The notes under the pieces: model-generated
Seen by the model: only the letters and a program-made list of their open reading frames with translations
Told to the model about the DNA's origin: nothing
The model's database searches: none
Program-made: the position numbers and the translations under genes
Shown: piece by piece, positions 10,885-20,226 of the stretch
Position numbering within the stretch: the first letter of the stretch is position 1
How the letters are laid out: the number at the start of each line of letters is the position of its first letter
Assembly (NCBI RefSeq): GCF_037042905.1
Contig: NC_087252.1
Location: 37,742,056-37,806,055, forward strand
Source: Lytechinus pictus
Lineage: Eukaryota > Echinodermata > Echinoidea > Temnopleuroida > Toxopneustidae
Length of the DNA: 64,000 nt
Reading direction: 5' to 3'

Positions 10885-13800
10885 CTGTCAAAGATAAAGA
10901 GAAGACATACAGAAACACATTACTAGTCATAAGTTCAATGATCTAAAGGAAGAATGAAATCCATGTTGATGCTCAGATAAATCTACAATCTCAAGGCCTC
11001 CGTAACACAAAGCTTAGTGCTTGATCAATAGGGATGGTTTTATTTTATTTATTAGGGATGGATAATTTTGCTAAAACACATGCTTTCCATAGAATCCAGC
11101 CGACACATTACTAGTCATAAGTTCAATGATCTAAAGGAAGAATGGAATCCATGCTGATGCTCAGATAAATCTACAATCTCAAGGCCTCCGTAACACAAAG
11201 CTTAGTGCTTGATCAATAGGGATGGTTTTATTAGGGATGGATAATTTTGCTATAACACATGCTTTCCATAGACTCCAGCCCACATATATGCAGACACAGT
11301 CTCCAACGGGTTTAAAGTCAAGATGGCCCAGTATCTTTAAAGGACAAGTCCACCCCAACAAAAACTTGATTTGAATAAAAAGAGAAAAATTCAACAAGCA
11401 TAACACTGAAAAGTTCATCAAAATCGGATGTAAAATAAGAAAGTTATGGCATTTTAAAGTTTCGCTTCATTTCACAAAACAGTTATATGCACATCTCGGT
11501 CAGTATGCAAATGAGGAACTGATGACATCACTCACTCACTATTTCTTTTGTATTTTATTATATGAAATATGAAATATTTTTATCTTCTCGTCATTGTCAT
11601 CTGAAATGAAGTTTCATTCGTCCCTGAACACGTGGAATTCCATTATTTTAACATTTTGTGCTTCAGGCAAGGAGGTCCTAATCGTCAAATTCATAAAAAT
11701 TGAAATATTGTATAATTCAAACAATAAAAAACAAAAGAAATAGTGAGTGAGTGACATCATTGACTCTCTCATTTGGATGTAACTGGCTCGTTCATATAAC
11801 TATTTTGTTAAAAATAAGCGAAACTTTGAAATGTCATAACTTTCTTATTTTACATCCGATTTTGATGAAATTTTCAGCATTGTGCTTGTCTGATTTTTCT
11901 CTATTGATTCAAATCTACATTTTTCTGTGGTGGACTTGTCCTTTAAGGTTAAACAAGTGTCATACCTGCAGCTTCCTCTGCCGTGATTTCCAGGATGTTT
12001 TCCCCGATGGTCTCAGCATAGGCCTTGGCATACCAGACCCTTAGCTCAGTCCGAGGTGCAATGTTCTTGATGGTGGCAAAGTAGATCTCTGACCCGCTCA
12101 GCTGGAAAGCTATCAGGTTCTGCTCGGAGTAGCAAGACGCCGGCCGGATGAAACTCATCCAATTAGATTCGTACTCGTCGGCGCAGTCTATATACATGTC
12201 CTGTCCATTTCGCTTCACCTGCAAGCATTGATAAATAAATAACAAGTAATAAGAAATAAAGAAGTGTTATGGAAGAGGGAAAGAAATATGATAATTTCAG
12301 GATTCAATGATAATGTACAGCAAAATCAACTTAGTCAAAACTTCACGATTTTCCCCAAAAAATGTTCATGAGAGCGCTGGAAAATCCCCAGTCACTGCAA
12401 TGTTGAAGGTTCTCCAATTCTGCAGTCAGTCATCTAGGTTTGAAATGTGGTTTAGTCTCCGAGTTCGGGTGGCAGGATTCTCCTCGCAAGTACAGAAATT
12501 ACCCTCACCCCTTAATTTCCTCCACTCTATTCTATTCACTGCATCTTCCTCCCTCCATCCAACCCTCCAGCACTTGCTCCTTCCATGTCTTTTTCTGTCA
12601 TCCCCTTCCCCTCTGACCAGCCCTCTCAAATGGGCCAAAAATATGATGCAACGTTCAATGATTATACAATAAAGTCAACTCACAGTAAAACATTTGCAAT
12701 AAATCCCATCGCTTATTTTCTTATTGATTTGTTTTATTAGTTGCAGGTGTTGTACACTCATAGTGCATTACATTTCAGAAAATTGTCTGTTATTTATACA
12801 GCGAACAAAAAAAAAACCAACACAGAAACAAGAAGCGGATCTGTATTTAACTAAAGCATAACCTAATGTGTATTGAGAGCATCATGCCGTCCATGTCATG
12901 TGATCTTACATTTTCTGTCATGTGATCTTACTTTCCATATCATGTGATCTTACCTTCCATGTCATGTGATCCTTAGGAACCTCAGCTCTGGTGACTATTC
13001 TTCCTTCTAGGGGTCCAAACTGAGTTCTCTTTGAAATGGTTCTCTTGGCAAACACACCTTTAGAAAATTCAAATAAAAATATTTGAGTTTTTTACTTGAA
13101 AAAATAAATATGGTCTATTTATATAGCGCAGCTACTATAATTGCATATACTCTACGGCGCTTGAAACTACCGAGTACCCATTCACTTCACCTTGGTTGAG
13201 TGCAGCACAATGTGGGTCAAAATTCTTGCTGAAGGAAAACAGGCCATGGCTGGGATTAGAACCCACGTCCCAAGATTGAAAGACGAGAGTCATAACCACT
13301 AGACCACGACGCCACCACATTGTATGAGTAACTTGTGCATTCCGCTATAGGCCTACTGCCAGCAGGCTATATTACTCTGCAATCATCACAAATATTTGAC
13401 ACCTTTGCAACTGAGATTTTCTTTTTTCAGACGTGTATTAATCAGATAGATTATTCACCTCTCGACCGGCCCCAAACCTTTGCATCAATTTTTAAATTCC
13501 CGGTGGGTGTTTCATGAAGCTGTTCATAAAGTTACGAACGACTTTACGCACGAGTGGAACATGTTCTTTACATAGGGATATCACTTAGCACAAGAAAGGA
13601 TAACCAGTCGTGCGTAAAGTCATTTGTATCTTACGAACAGCTTTATGAAACACCCATCCGGAGTAGCTTGGATTACGAGGGCAAGCCACAACGCCCAGTT
13701 GTGGGCGTTGATCTTTCATGCAGTTGTCTTTTTCAAGGCAGACTGTGAGAACGAGAATTGACACAAACCATGCTAATCCAGTAACTGTCATCATTCATGA

Positions 13801-16800
13801 ATTTGTACAGATAATTCAACTTATTGGCACAAGAAAGCAAAGTTCAGCATGAAAAATCAATCGTCTTTTATGAAAATAAATTGCAAGAGAGACTAAAAGA
13901 ACCGGCTAGATGAACCGCAAGATCAACAGAGGATGCAATGACGGTGTAATGTAGCTAAGTGAGCATCTGAGGAGCATTTCACCAAAGGACTTGTCAGATG
14001 TTTTATCCGACAAGTACTGTTTAAGAATGTCAAAAGCTTGCTGGGGAAGTTTCATTATATTGTAAATACTTATGGCTTTCACCCAGTAAATAAGATCGCA
14101 TTGTCAGATTAAATGAGGGAAATGAGGGCTTTGTTCATATTTCATCGTGACTGTGCCATGGACCAGTGACGGCCTGGTCATAGAGTCGCTGACCAGCAAT
14201 CAGTAGATGAGATCATGAGAGGTTCAAATCCTGCTGGTTCCTAGATTTTATCCTGACTTATTAAACAGATCGATCAATGCGATCTTGTTCACTGGGTGAA
14301 AGCCATAAGTATTTAGAATATTAAGTACTGTTTTATTCGACAGTTACTATGGTAGCATTGTCTCTCAGCCAATCATAATCAAGGAAAGTTGTCAGACCTG
14401 ACAACTTGTCAGACGAAAATGTTGATGAAACACTCCCCTAATATAGTTTACTTTTTAAAATGCTTTGTGTTTGCTGGGGTACATACTGTCAGATTAACAT
14501 CAGAGGCATTGCTTACCAATCTGATCATTTTCAACCTTGAAGATTTGCAGCATAGGAGGTAGACTAGCCCTAGCCCTTGAGATGATGGGTTTATCTGCTA
14601 TGGTCTGAATGGCTCCTTGGCGTAAGAACTCTTCCTCATCAACGGGGTCTCTATCTTCAAGTGCTGCAATGGAAGAATGAAAAACACAGGGCATGGTTAG
14701 AGGTAGACAGCTGGAATCCATCTGTTTGGAGGAGTGTAACCGAAGAAACAGACTGACACTTTTGGTCTAGGTTAGAGGTACATCATGAGTATCTGTATTC
14801 CGAATGCATAAAAAACGTTTTCAAAATCTCTAAAGGTTTAGAAATCATTTTCAAATCATTCGGATGAATGCCAGCAAAGCATTACCAGAAAATTGAAAAA
14901 CATAATTATAAAACTTTTAGATAGTTTGAAAACATCTGTGCAGTTCTGAAAGCATGTTTCTAAGCAGCAGCAGTAATCCAGACATGTAATCCGGTTTATT
15001 CCCAACTACAGGTGTGGCCAGATTCACCTCGCACTCACAGAAATCACCCTTACCCCTCCCTATACTTTACTATATTCAAAACTTTATTTTCAATTCTATG
15101 TGTCAGACACGTTTTATTACATTTAAAAATCATGATAATTTTTCATAAAGAAATACCTCCTGGTTGTTCTTCATCTTCTTCAGTATCAAGAAGTTGATGG
15201 ACTGCTTTAGATGCCTTCCGCTCAGGTCTGTTCCTGGGTACGTTTGGGACAAGGTTTAACCCAGACGGGCCGGCAATGTCTTCTGGTCTCACATTTTCAA
15301 TCATGTTCACAAGCCCAGAATTCACTTGCCCTAAAACAGAAAGCAAAAATCAAATGGGTAAGGGGTGGGGAGATGTAGCATGGCCCCCTGTGCATGTATA
15401 AGCTTATCAGAAGGAAGCATATTTTATAAAAACTGCTTCATAACTGTCAGTCTCAATAAAATGTGTTCGTTAACTGTCACTATTGTAGTAGATTACGTTT
15501 ACGTTTTGTTTCGTTGCTTCCACTTTTTATAGTCACTTTTCAGAAAAGTTGTCATACAGAGATATCATAATAATCAGGAAATGTTTCCCCGAGTTCAAAA
15601 CCCAAAGCTTAGCAATGGTCACATTGAACACAATGGCCCGTAATCTAAACTTGGGTTTAAATTAAACCCTGGTTTAAAGTTGTGGTTTAACTATGGAGAG
15701 CCAATTGGGGCACAAATCCCTATTAAACAGTACACATCCAATTTATTAACTCATATGACACCCAAATTGTTCATAATTGTCTGGGAATGATAAATTAAGT
15801 ATATTGAAGTATTTTTCTTCATTATGGAAGCAAAATATTAAATATAAGAATATACAAAAGACACAGAATTTTTGAATTTTTGGCTCCCCATAACTTCAGC
15901 ACAGAGTTGGACCATGGTCTAAGTTAAACCTGACTTCAGAATACGGCCCATTGTGAAAATCATTTGTATGATTAACCATACAGTCAATGGCTTAACTTTG
16001 TGTTGATTATATTTAAATTGCATGAGGTGTTTCGTACCATTCTGCATGATCTGTGCTACAGACGCTGGGTTGAGCGTAACACTGATCTGAGCGGTGGGAA
16101 GATCTATCAGCTGACTGGGTTCTGTGCTCTGTGATTGGTCAGCTGTTGATGCAGTATCCATGGTGATGATATGGGAGGAGTTTGTTGATAAGCTGGAGTC
16201 TGGTAGGATGGTGATGGCTATTGGGATAGCCTCATTGTCTGGAAAGATGGAATATTGCATGGTTATAAATCATACTCATCACTGATAACTCTATTTGAAA
16301 AGAAAGTGATTACCCGAGACATTCATGGATGATGAATAATATATCTTGAATCTGTTAGAAATCATAATCTTTGTTTTTTGGGGTAATCAAGGAAAATGAA
16401 TTCTGATTCCTTCAAAATGTGCAATCATTACAAATGCAATCACATCCATAATAGAAAACTTATTTTTAATCTAAAAATGTATTCATTATACCTTTAGGAT
16501 AATCATTTTACCTGATGTATATTGTTCTCTTCTTTATATAGGAAAAGTTATTGCCTTGATACAGGCCGCTTCACCGAGCTCCTGGACTGGGGGTTCTGGT
16601 CCATTGTCTCCTGCAGGAGCATGCCTGGAGCCCATCCCTATCCCACCCTCACCAGGCTATGAGGTTTATAATCTTACCTGATGGGTCCTGCTGTTCTCTT
16701 CTAGTAGCAGCTGTCGCTTCATATAATAGACTGCTTCACCTATCTCCCGGTTCATTGTCTCCTACAGGAGCATGCCTGGAGCCCATCCCTCTCCAACCCT

Positions 16801-19566
16801 CACCAGGCTATGAGGTTTATAATCTTACCTGATGGGTCCTGCTGTTCTCTTCTAGAAGCAGCGGCTGCTTCGTTACATATCGCTTCACCGAGCCCCTGGA
16901 CTGTGCATTCTGGTTCATTGTCTCCTGCAGGAGCATGCCTGGAGCCCATCCCTCTCCAACCCTCACCAGGCTATGAGGTTTATAATCTTACCTGATGGGT
17001 CCTGCTGTTCTCTTCTAGTAGCAGCGGCTGCTTCGTTACATATCGCTTCACCGAGCCCCTGGACTGTGCATTCTGGTTCATTGTCTCCTGCAGGAGCATG
17101 CCTGGAGCCCATCCCTCTCCAACCCTCACCAGGCTATGAGGTTTATAATCTTACCTGATGGGTCCTGCTGTTCTCTTCTAGTAGCAGCGGCTGCTTCGTT
17201 ACATATCGCTTCACCGAGCCCCTGGACTGTGGATTCTGGTTCATTGTCTCCTGCAGGAGCATGCCTGGAGCACATCCCTATCCCACCCTCTCCAGGCTAT
17301 TAGGTTTATAATCTTACCTGATGGGTCCTGTTGTTCTCTTCTAGTAGCAGCGGCTGCTTCGTTACATATCGCTTCACCGAGCCCCTGGACTGTGGATTCT
17401 GGTTCATTGTCTCCTGCAGGAGCATGCCTGGAGCCCATCCCGCTCACACCTTCTCCAGATGGATGCTTCAGGGGGAAAAACATTGAAATCAAAAAGTAAT
17501 ATTTTGAAGAGGTGAGGTTAAAGACACTGAAATGTATTACACAATGTTGCGCCATTTCACTGCATTACATGCAAAGGTAGTGCCTAGCGGGTGTGTATTC
17601 TGATGGGGAAAGGGCTACGCTAAGGTAGGGACAAGAAGAGCCCAAAGTTGGTTGATCTAGTAAATGTGTAAGGTACCCAACTTGCACTGCATCTATGCCT
17701 ATGGCCTAAATTCTACTTTCTTTTTCCTTTTTTTTCACCTCTAAAAAGTTGGGGCACATGCCATCTTGCCACATGAAGTGCTACCCCTGTGCAAGCCATA
17801 ACTACTTGATATGTTCATATTTGAAAACAATTCTACTTCACTCTTGAATACAGACAGCTGTTTACAAAAAGTGGTAAATGGTCATTTTTTGCCAAAATAA
17901 AGTATTGGGTATTCAGCCTCCTTGAAACGGAGCTCTTTTCCGCTCTTTTCCACAAATATAGCTTGAGACTTTGATCATGGGTTATCTCCCTTATCACTAC
18001 AAGACAAGAAATGTGCAGTTAATTTTAAGTCAATTCTAGGTATGAAAATCAATCATATGTATTGCAATTAATTGCCGACAAGCTACTTGCAATATACATG
18101 TAAGAAGTCACATTCATAAATTAATATAACTTAGAAATTAAGTAAATAACAGTATTTGATCCAACTCAGTCTCAAATTTGTATTCAATATTATAGTGCAA
18201 TATTCTACTCTGTTTACTTTTATGATGGTTGATTTTCTAGTACTTCTTTTGTTGAAATGAGAAGAAAAATTGAAACTGAACTGAAATTGATCCCAGGTTC
18301 ATTCCTTGCAAGAAAGAGGGTCCTTGTAATCAGAGGGTCGTGTGTTCCCACCATGGCCTAGCGTCCTTTGGCAAGGCGTCAATCCACAACATGCCACTCT
18401 CCACCCAGGTGTTAACCCTTATTCTCCCGGGGGGGGGGGGGCCATAATGGCCCCCCCTCGACAATTTTCGCGATAGATCTGCTGCGCAAAATATTTTGAC
18501 CTCGCCGCTCACTGACTTTTTACTTTAAAGTCTCGCGCAAATTTTGAGACCAAATTTGTGACGCCCAGGTACGCGGTCACTACATTACCTAACATTATGT
18601 TAGTGCATGTCAGACCCAAAATTGCTCATAAACGTGATTTCATGTACAAATCCAATGCAAATTGTGTATTTAGCCAAAATTCATAAATGTATCATATTTC
18701 TACTTTTACTGATTAAACTTAATTAATTTTGCCTTGTTTATGATCAGAATTAAGTCTGGAACGATTTCCATCGAAAAAACAATAGTAAAAAAACAAAGAA
18801 ATACATAAGAAATTTAAAAAACAATAAAATACATAAGAAATCGGTCTTGGTACCAGAATTTATTTCATTCACAATTGTTAGGAATGCTATAAAGAATATT
18901 TTCACCAAAAAATAGCATTCTAGGAGCTTTATTTAGTGAATCAGAGCAAAAAGTATGATTTCATGAATAAATTAGCATAATTAATTCATATAAAATAAAA
19001 ATATATGAATTCAGTGAAATTTACCAACTGCAACTGCGTAGATTACGTCATTCTCTACAATCATGCAAATTTTTGTTATGATCGCGCAATCCGCGGCTGA
19101 GATCTTAAGGGGGGGCCATAATGCCCCCCCCCCCCCCCCCCCGGGAATGACAAGAATAAAAATAGCCCGGGAGATTTAGGGTTAAATGGGTACCCGGTAG
19201 GATGCGAAAGCCTATGTAGTATGCCTAGCAACTGAGTCTTGGAACTCTTGTTGGAATGCTCCCCAGGGGGTGGAAAAGTGCATACATTGTATGCGGGCAT
19301 GCAAGGATCCGATGACCGGGGTAATAATATATGATCTTTAAAGCCCTTAGAGACGTCGTTCCAATCTGTTAAGCGCTGAATAAATGCGGAATATTATTAT
19401 TATTATTATAAAGTCTTACATGTATTTCTAATGCATTGTCTGAGCTGGATACACCATCGTGTTGCATGGGGCTCATGACAGGATGATGTTGCTGAAGTTG
19501 CACATGCTGCTGCTGGTTGTTATCGGCGTGTGGCGGCCACACCAACTCTCGGCCATCAGCCTCCAT
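7877..19566 (-). CDS. PRDM10: PRDM10 orthologue (PR domain zinc-finger transcription factor), multi-exon gene
   Basis: Nuclear sequence-specific regulator. Exons read on the minus strand: 19566-19420 (start codon at 19566), a tandem array of 96-nt exons (17413-17318, 17250-17155, 17087-16992, 16924-16829, plus two broken copies), 16238-16038, 15330-15157, 14663-14517, 13057-12954, 12218-11966 and 10884-7877 (stop). All sites are GT-AG, and phases agree from the array to the stop. The first exon ends in phase 0 while the array starts in phase 1, so one connector is unresolved. Identity rests on strong similarity to vertebrate PRDM10: ADKPIISRARASLPP before the PR domain, a PR domain over three exons, the finger [20 protein letters not shown], and the C-terminal TDLLTQAMSELSQT. 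Human PRDM10 is about 1150 aa. This one would be about 1350 aa without the repeated exons and longer with them. The array and the number of fingers differ from vertebrates. Confidence 0.9.
10916..11281. repeat. Tandem duplication, about 185 bp x2, in a PRDM10 intron
   Basis: ACATTACTAGTCATAAGTTC starts both copies (10918 and 11105), and CATAGA(A/C)TCCAGCC ends both. Nearly identical; one copy lacks about 10 bp in a TTTTATT stretch. Confidence 0.85.
11336..11948. mobile_element. Long-TIR fold-back MITE, family U, full copy
   Basis: Left end TTTAAAGGACAAGTCCACC; the right end is its inverse (GGTGGACTTGTCCTTTAA). Long inverted arms share sequences such as CATCAAAATCGGATGTAAAA and its complement. 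No coding capacity. It lies in the PRDM10 intron before the finger exon. Confidence 0.85.
11966..12218 (-). CDS. PRDM10: PRDM10 exon encoding the C-terminal half of the PR domain
   Basis: Acceptor CTTGCAG is followed by GTGAAGCGAAATGG; donor is GCAG|GTATGA at 11965. It encodes the PR core with NWMSFIRPA, EQNLIAFQ and ELRVWYAKAYAE, matching the vertebrate PRDM10 stretch NWMMFVRPA...EQNLVAYQ...ELKVWYAASYAE. The exon starts in phase 0 and ends after one base of a Glu codon completed at 10884. A MITE ends only about 17 bp past the donor. Confidence 0.9.
12954..13057 (-). CDS. PRDM10: PRDM10 exon, N-terminal half of the PR domain
   Basis: This 104-nt exon has acceptor TTTTCTAAAG and donor AAG|GTAAGA. 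It encodes VFAKRTISKRTQFGPLEGR, close to the vertebrate VFSKRRIPKRTQFGPVEG. It begins with two bases that complete a Gly codon from the 14517 exon and ends on a whole codon. It is too short to stand out as an open frame and was found by homology. Confidence 0.88.
13103..13320 (-). repeat. tRNA-derived SINE
   Basis: Minus-strand box A GTGGTCTAGTGGTTATGAC and box B GGTTCTAATCC, then a SINE body ending CGCTATATAAATA. Not a functional tRNA gene: no closing acceptor stem. In a PRDM10 intron. Confidence 0.7.
13505..13655. mobile_element. Small MITE, about 150 bp
   Basis: GGGTGTTTCATGAAGCTGTTC at left (20 of its bases pair with the right end GAACAGCTTTATGAAACACC). In a PRDM10 intron. Confidence 0.75.
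13985..14440. mobile_element. Fold-back element containing a tRNA-like box B
   Basis: ATACTTATGGCTTTCACCC and GGGTGAAAGCCATAAGTAT form an inverted pair; GAGGTTCAAATCCTGC in the middle resembles a box B. In a PRDM10 intron. Confidence 0.5.
14517..14663 (-). CDS. PRDM10: PRDM10 exon, start of the PR domain
   Basis: This 147-nt exon has acceptor CCATTGCAG and donor ATTG|GTAAGC. It encodes an acidic lead (EDRDPVDEEEF) and then ADKPIISRARASLPPMLQI, corresponding to vertebrate NRPVLTRARASLPLVLYI. The Cys-rich knuckle that precedes this point in human PRDM10 (WCEECNNAHASVCPKHG) is absent here. Phase is 1 in and 1 out. Confidence 0.88.
15157..15330 (-). CDS. PRDM10: PRDM10 N-terminal exon (acidic linker)
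   Basis: This 174-nt exon has acceptor TCTGTTTTAG and donor GGAG|GTATTT. It encodes a hydrophilic stretch including MIENVRPEDIAGPSG and an acidic DTEEDEEQPG end. Phase 1-1 matches both neighbours. I assign it by splice signals and frame continuity; the sequence is poorly conserved. Confidence 0.78.
15629..15956. mobile_element. MITE with GGCCCGTAATCTAAAC end
   Basis: CACAATGGCCCGTAATC and the inverse TACGGCCCATTGTG, with inverted interior blocks (CTATGGAGAGCCAA, TTGGCTCCCCATA). In a PRDM10 intron. Confidence 0.65.
16038..16238 (-). CDS. PRDM10: PRDM10 N-terminal exon (Ser/Thr-rich)
   Basis: This 201-nt exon has acceptor TCTTTCCAG and donor AATG|GTACGA. It encodes a Ser/Thr/Ile-rich stretch (NSSHIITMDTASTADQSQ, then ISVTLNPASVAQIMQN). 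Phase is 1-1. Vertebrate PRDM10 has a similar low-complexity hydrophobic and Thr/Gln-rich region in this place. Confidence 0.78.
16512..16610 (-). pseudogene. Degenerate copy 6 of the PRDM10 repeated exon
   Basis: 99-nt copy with intact acceptor and a GTAAAA donor. Its 3' half is diverged and holds an in-frame TAA (CCTATATAAAGA). It is the most diverged copy and lies next to the unique intron that leads to the 16238 exon. Confidence 0.7.
16678..16761 (-). pseudogene. Degenerate copy 5 of the PRDM10 repeated exon
   Basis: 84-nt copy with intact acceptor (CTCCTGTAG) and donor (CAGGTAAGA). It carries internal deletions totalling 12 nt and a central block read in a shifted frame, giving a TGA stop nine codons in (GATAGGTGA). 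The last third is identical to the intact copies. If included in mRNA it would end translation. Confidence 0.7.
16829..16924 (-). CDS. PRDM10: PRDM10 repeated exon, copy 4
   Basis: Intact 96-nt copy with Cys at the variable codon and an additional Thr-to-Ser change (TCTAGA in place of ACTAGA). Splice sites are intact. Confidence 0.75.
16992..17087 (-). CDS. PRDM10: PRDM10 repeated exon, copy 3
   Basis: Intact 96-nt copy; the variable sixth codon is TGC (Cys) instead of Ser. Splice sites and phase are unchanged. Confidence 0.75.
17155..17250 (-). CDS. PRDM10: PRDM10 repeated exon, copy 2
   Basis: Intact 96-nt copy with the same splice sites and phase as copy 1 and Ser at the variable sixth codon. 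It is separated from both neighbours by 67-nt introns. Confidence 0.75.
17318..17413 (-). CDS. PRDM10: PRDM10 repeated exon, copy 1 (first in transcript order)
   Basis: Intact 96-nt copy with acceptor CTCCTGCAG and donor TCAG|GTAAGA. The sequence upstream of its acceptor resembles the repeat intron only for about 45 bp and then diverges. This marks the edge of the duplicated unit and suggests this is the founder position. Variable codon: TCC (Ser) at the sixth full codon. Confidence 0.78.
17450..17465 (-). other. Possible 16-nt PRDM10 micro-exon joining exon 1 to the array
   Basis: CATCCATCTGGAGAAG is preceded by a pyrimidine-rich acceptor (TTTTTCCCCCTGAAG) and followed by GTGTGAGCG. Its length (5 codons plus 1 base) is exactly what is needed to link phase 0 of exon 1 to phase 1 of the array. 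Against it, part of the sequence aligns with the interior of the repeat intron. Speculative. Confidence 0.25.
18310..19409 (+). repeat. tRNA-derived SINE, split by the 18412 MITE
   Basis: Box-B-like GGTCGTGTGTTCCCACC at about 18334; the body resumes after the insertion (ATGGGTACCCGGTAGG) and ends AGCGCTGAATAAATGCGG plus an ATT-repeat tail. Confidence 0.6.
18412..19185. mobile_element. piggyBac-type MITE, complete, inserted in a SINE
   Basis: TTAACCCTTATTCTCCC at left, GGGAGATTTAGGGTTAA at right. Long G/C runs with a GGCCATAATGGCC core at both ends. Removing it with one TTAA restores a continuous SINE. Confidence 0.85.
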
Positions 19567-19649
19567 GCTATGCGAAGACGAGACCGGGTGTAGGGTAATG
19601 TTGTCTGGTAATTACGGAGGAAGGCTACAATATTTGTCTGATTTCAAAT
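19420..19649 (-). CDS. PRDM10: PRDM10 first coding exon with part of the 5' UTR
   Basis: Acceptor CATGTCCACAG lies just above 19649; 83 nt of 5' UTR follow, then ATG at 19566; the donor is ACAT|GTAAGA at 19419. It encodes 49 residues starting MEADGRELVWPPHADN and then a Gln/His-rich run. The start resembles human PRDM10 ([20 protein letters not shown]), supporting this ATG. The exon ends on a whole codon (phase 0), whereas the array exons need one leading base. Either a further small exon is used or an alternative donor (GATG|GTGTAT, about 35 nt inside) is chosen. Confidence 0.8.
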
Positions 19650-19822
19650 CTGTGGACATGAGAAAATAAAGAGATAAAAGACAGGTAAGCATGGTTGTTG
19701 AACAGGAGTATTTCTCAGATCTGATTAGGTTTTAAAGGGATGAAGCCTGCAAATAATAAGATTTATGGTAAACAGGTTAAACGCAAAATCTGACAATACA
19801 CTGAAAATCATATTTGTTCACA

Positions 19823-20226
19823 ATTAAAGAGAAATTCCAGTAGTTGCAGTAAACACTGATTTCATGAGAAAGTCTGTAAAACCAGGCTTAATTGTCAGTA
19901 TATCATCGAGGATCTAGATCTGGTACAGTTACATAAACTGAACTTTGTGAAATCTTGAAATCTACGCTGAAAAATGTTCAGACTGAACTTCCCCAACACA
20001 GATAAGCGCACGTGGGACAGTGTATAATTATTGCTTTGAGCGTCGGGCCCGACGCTCTACCCGAATCCTGTGCTTATTTGCTGATTTCTCAGCAATTACA
20101 CAATTTCTTCCAGAATCCTTTGGCACATGCGTTTTATTTATACAAACAGACACTTTGGTGGTCATTTCATTGGATTCTGTATGAACTCATTTTGATATCG
20201 TTACCAAAACTAGCATTTACCTTTAA
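19823..20226. mobile_element. TGCAGTAAACA-type MITE, about 400 bp
   Basis: Starts ATTAAAGAGAAATTCCAG and ends TTTACCTTTAAG. Same interior as the 52113 and 56060 copies. Within PRDM10 intron 1. Confidence 0.7.

Larger units (their letters stand above)
16512..17413 (-). repeat. PRDM10: Tandem exon array in PRDM10: six 163-bp units (96-nt exon plus 67-nt intron)
   Basis: Six head-to-tail copies of an exon plus its intron. The intron between every pair is exactly 67 nt, running GTAAGATT to CTCCTGCAG. The four upstream copies (17413-17318, 17250-17155, 17087-16992, 16924-16829) are 96 nt, open and nearly identical. Each encodes a 32-residue unit beginning DNEPE(S/C)TVQGLGEAICN and ending RREQQDPSG. 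Splice phase is 1-1, so any number can be joined without shifting the frame. The two copies nearest the next exon (16761-16678, 84 nt; 16610-16512, 99 nt) are diverged, and each has an in-frame stop. The near identity of introns as well as exons indicates recent duplication or ongoing homogenisation. Confidence 0.85.

Noticed and set aside
7850-10946. Several plus-strand open frames opposite the PRDM10 finger exon
   Set aside because: Antisense shadows of a long coding exon; no homology.
12307-12672. 121-codon plus-strand frame in a PRDM10 intron
   Set aside because: No domain; part of the span resembles a dispersed repeat also seen near 15010-15060.
16810-17158. Plus-strand 61-codon open frames repeated in the array
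   Set aside because: They are antisense to the repeated PRDM10 exon and arise from the duplication itself.
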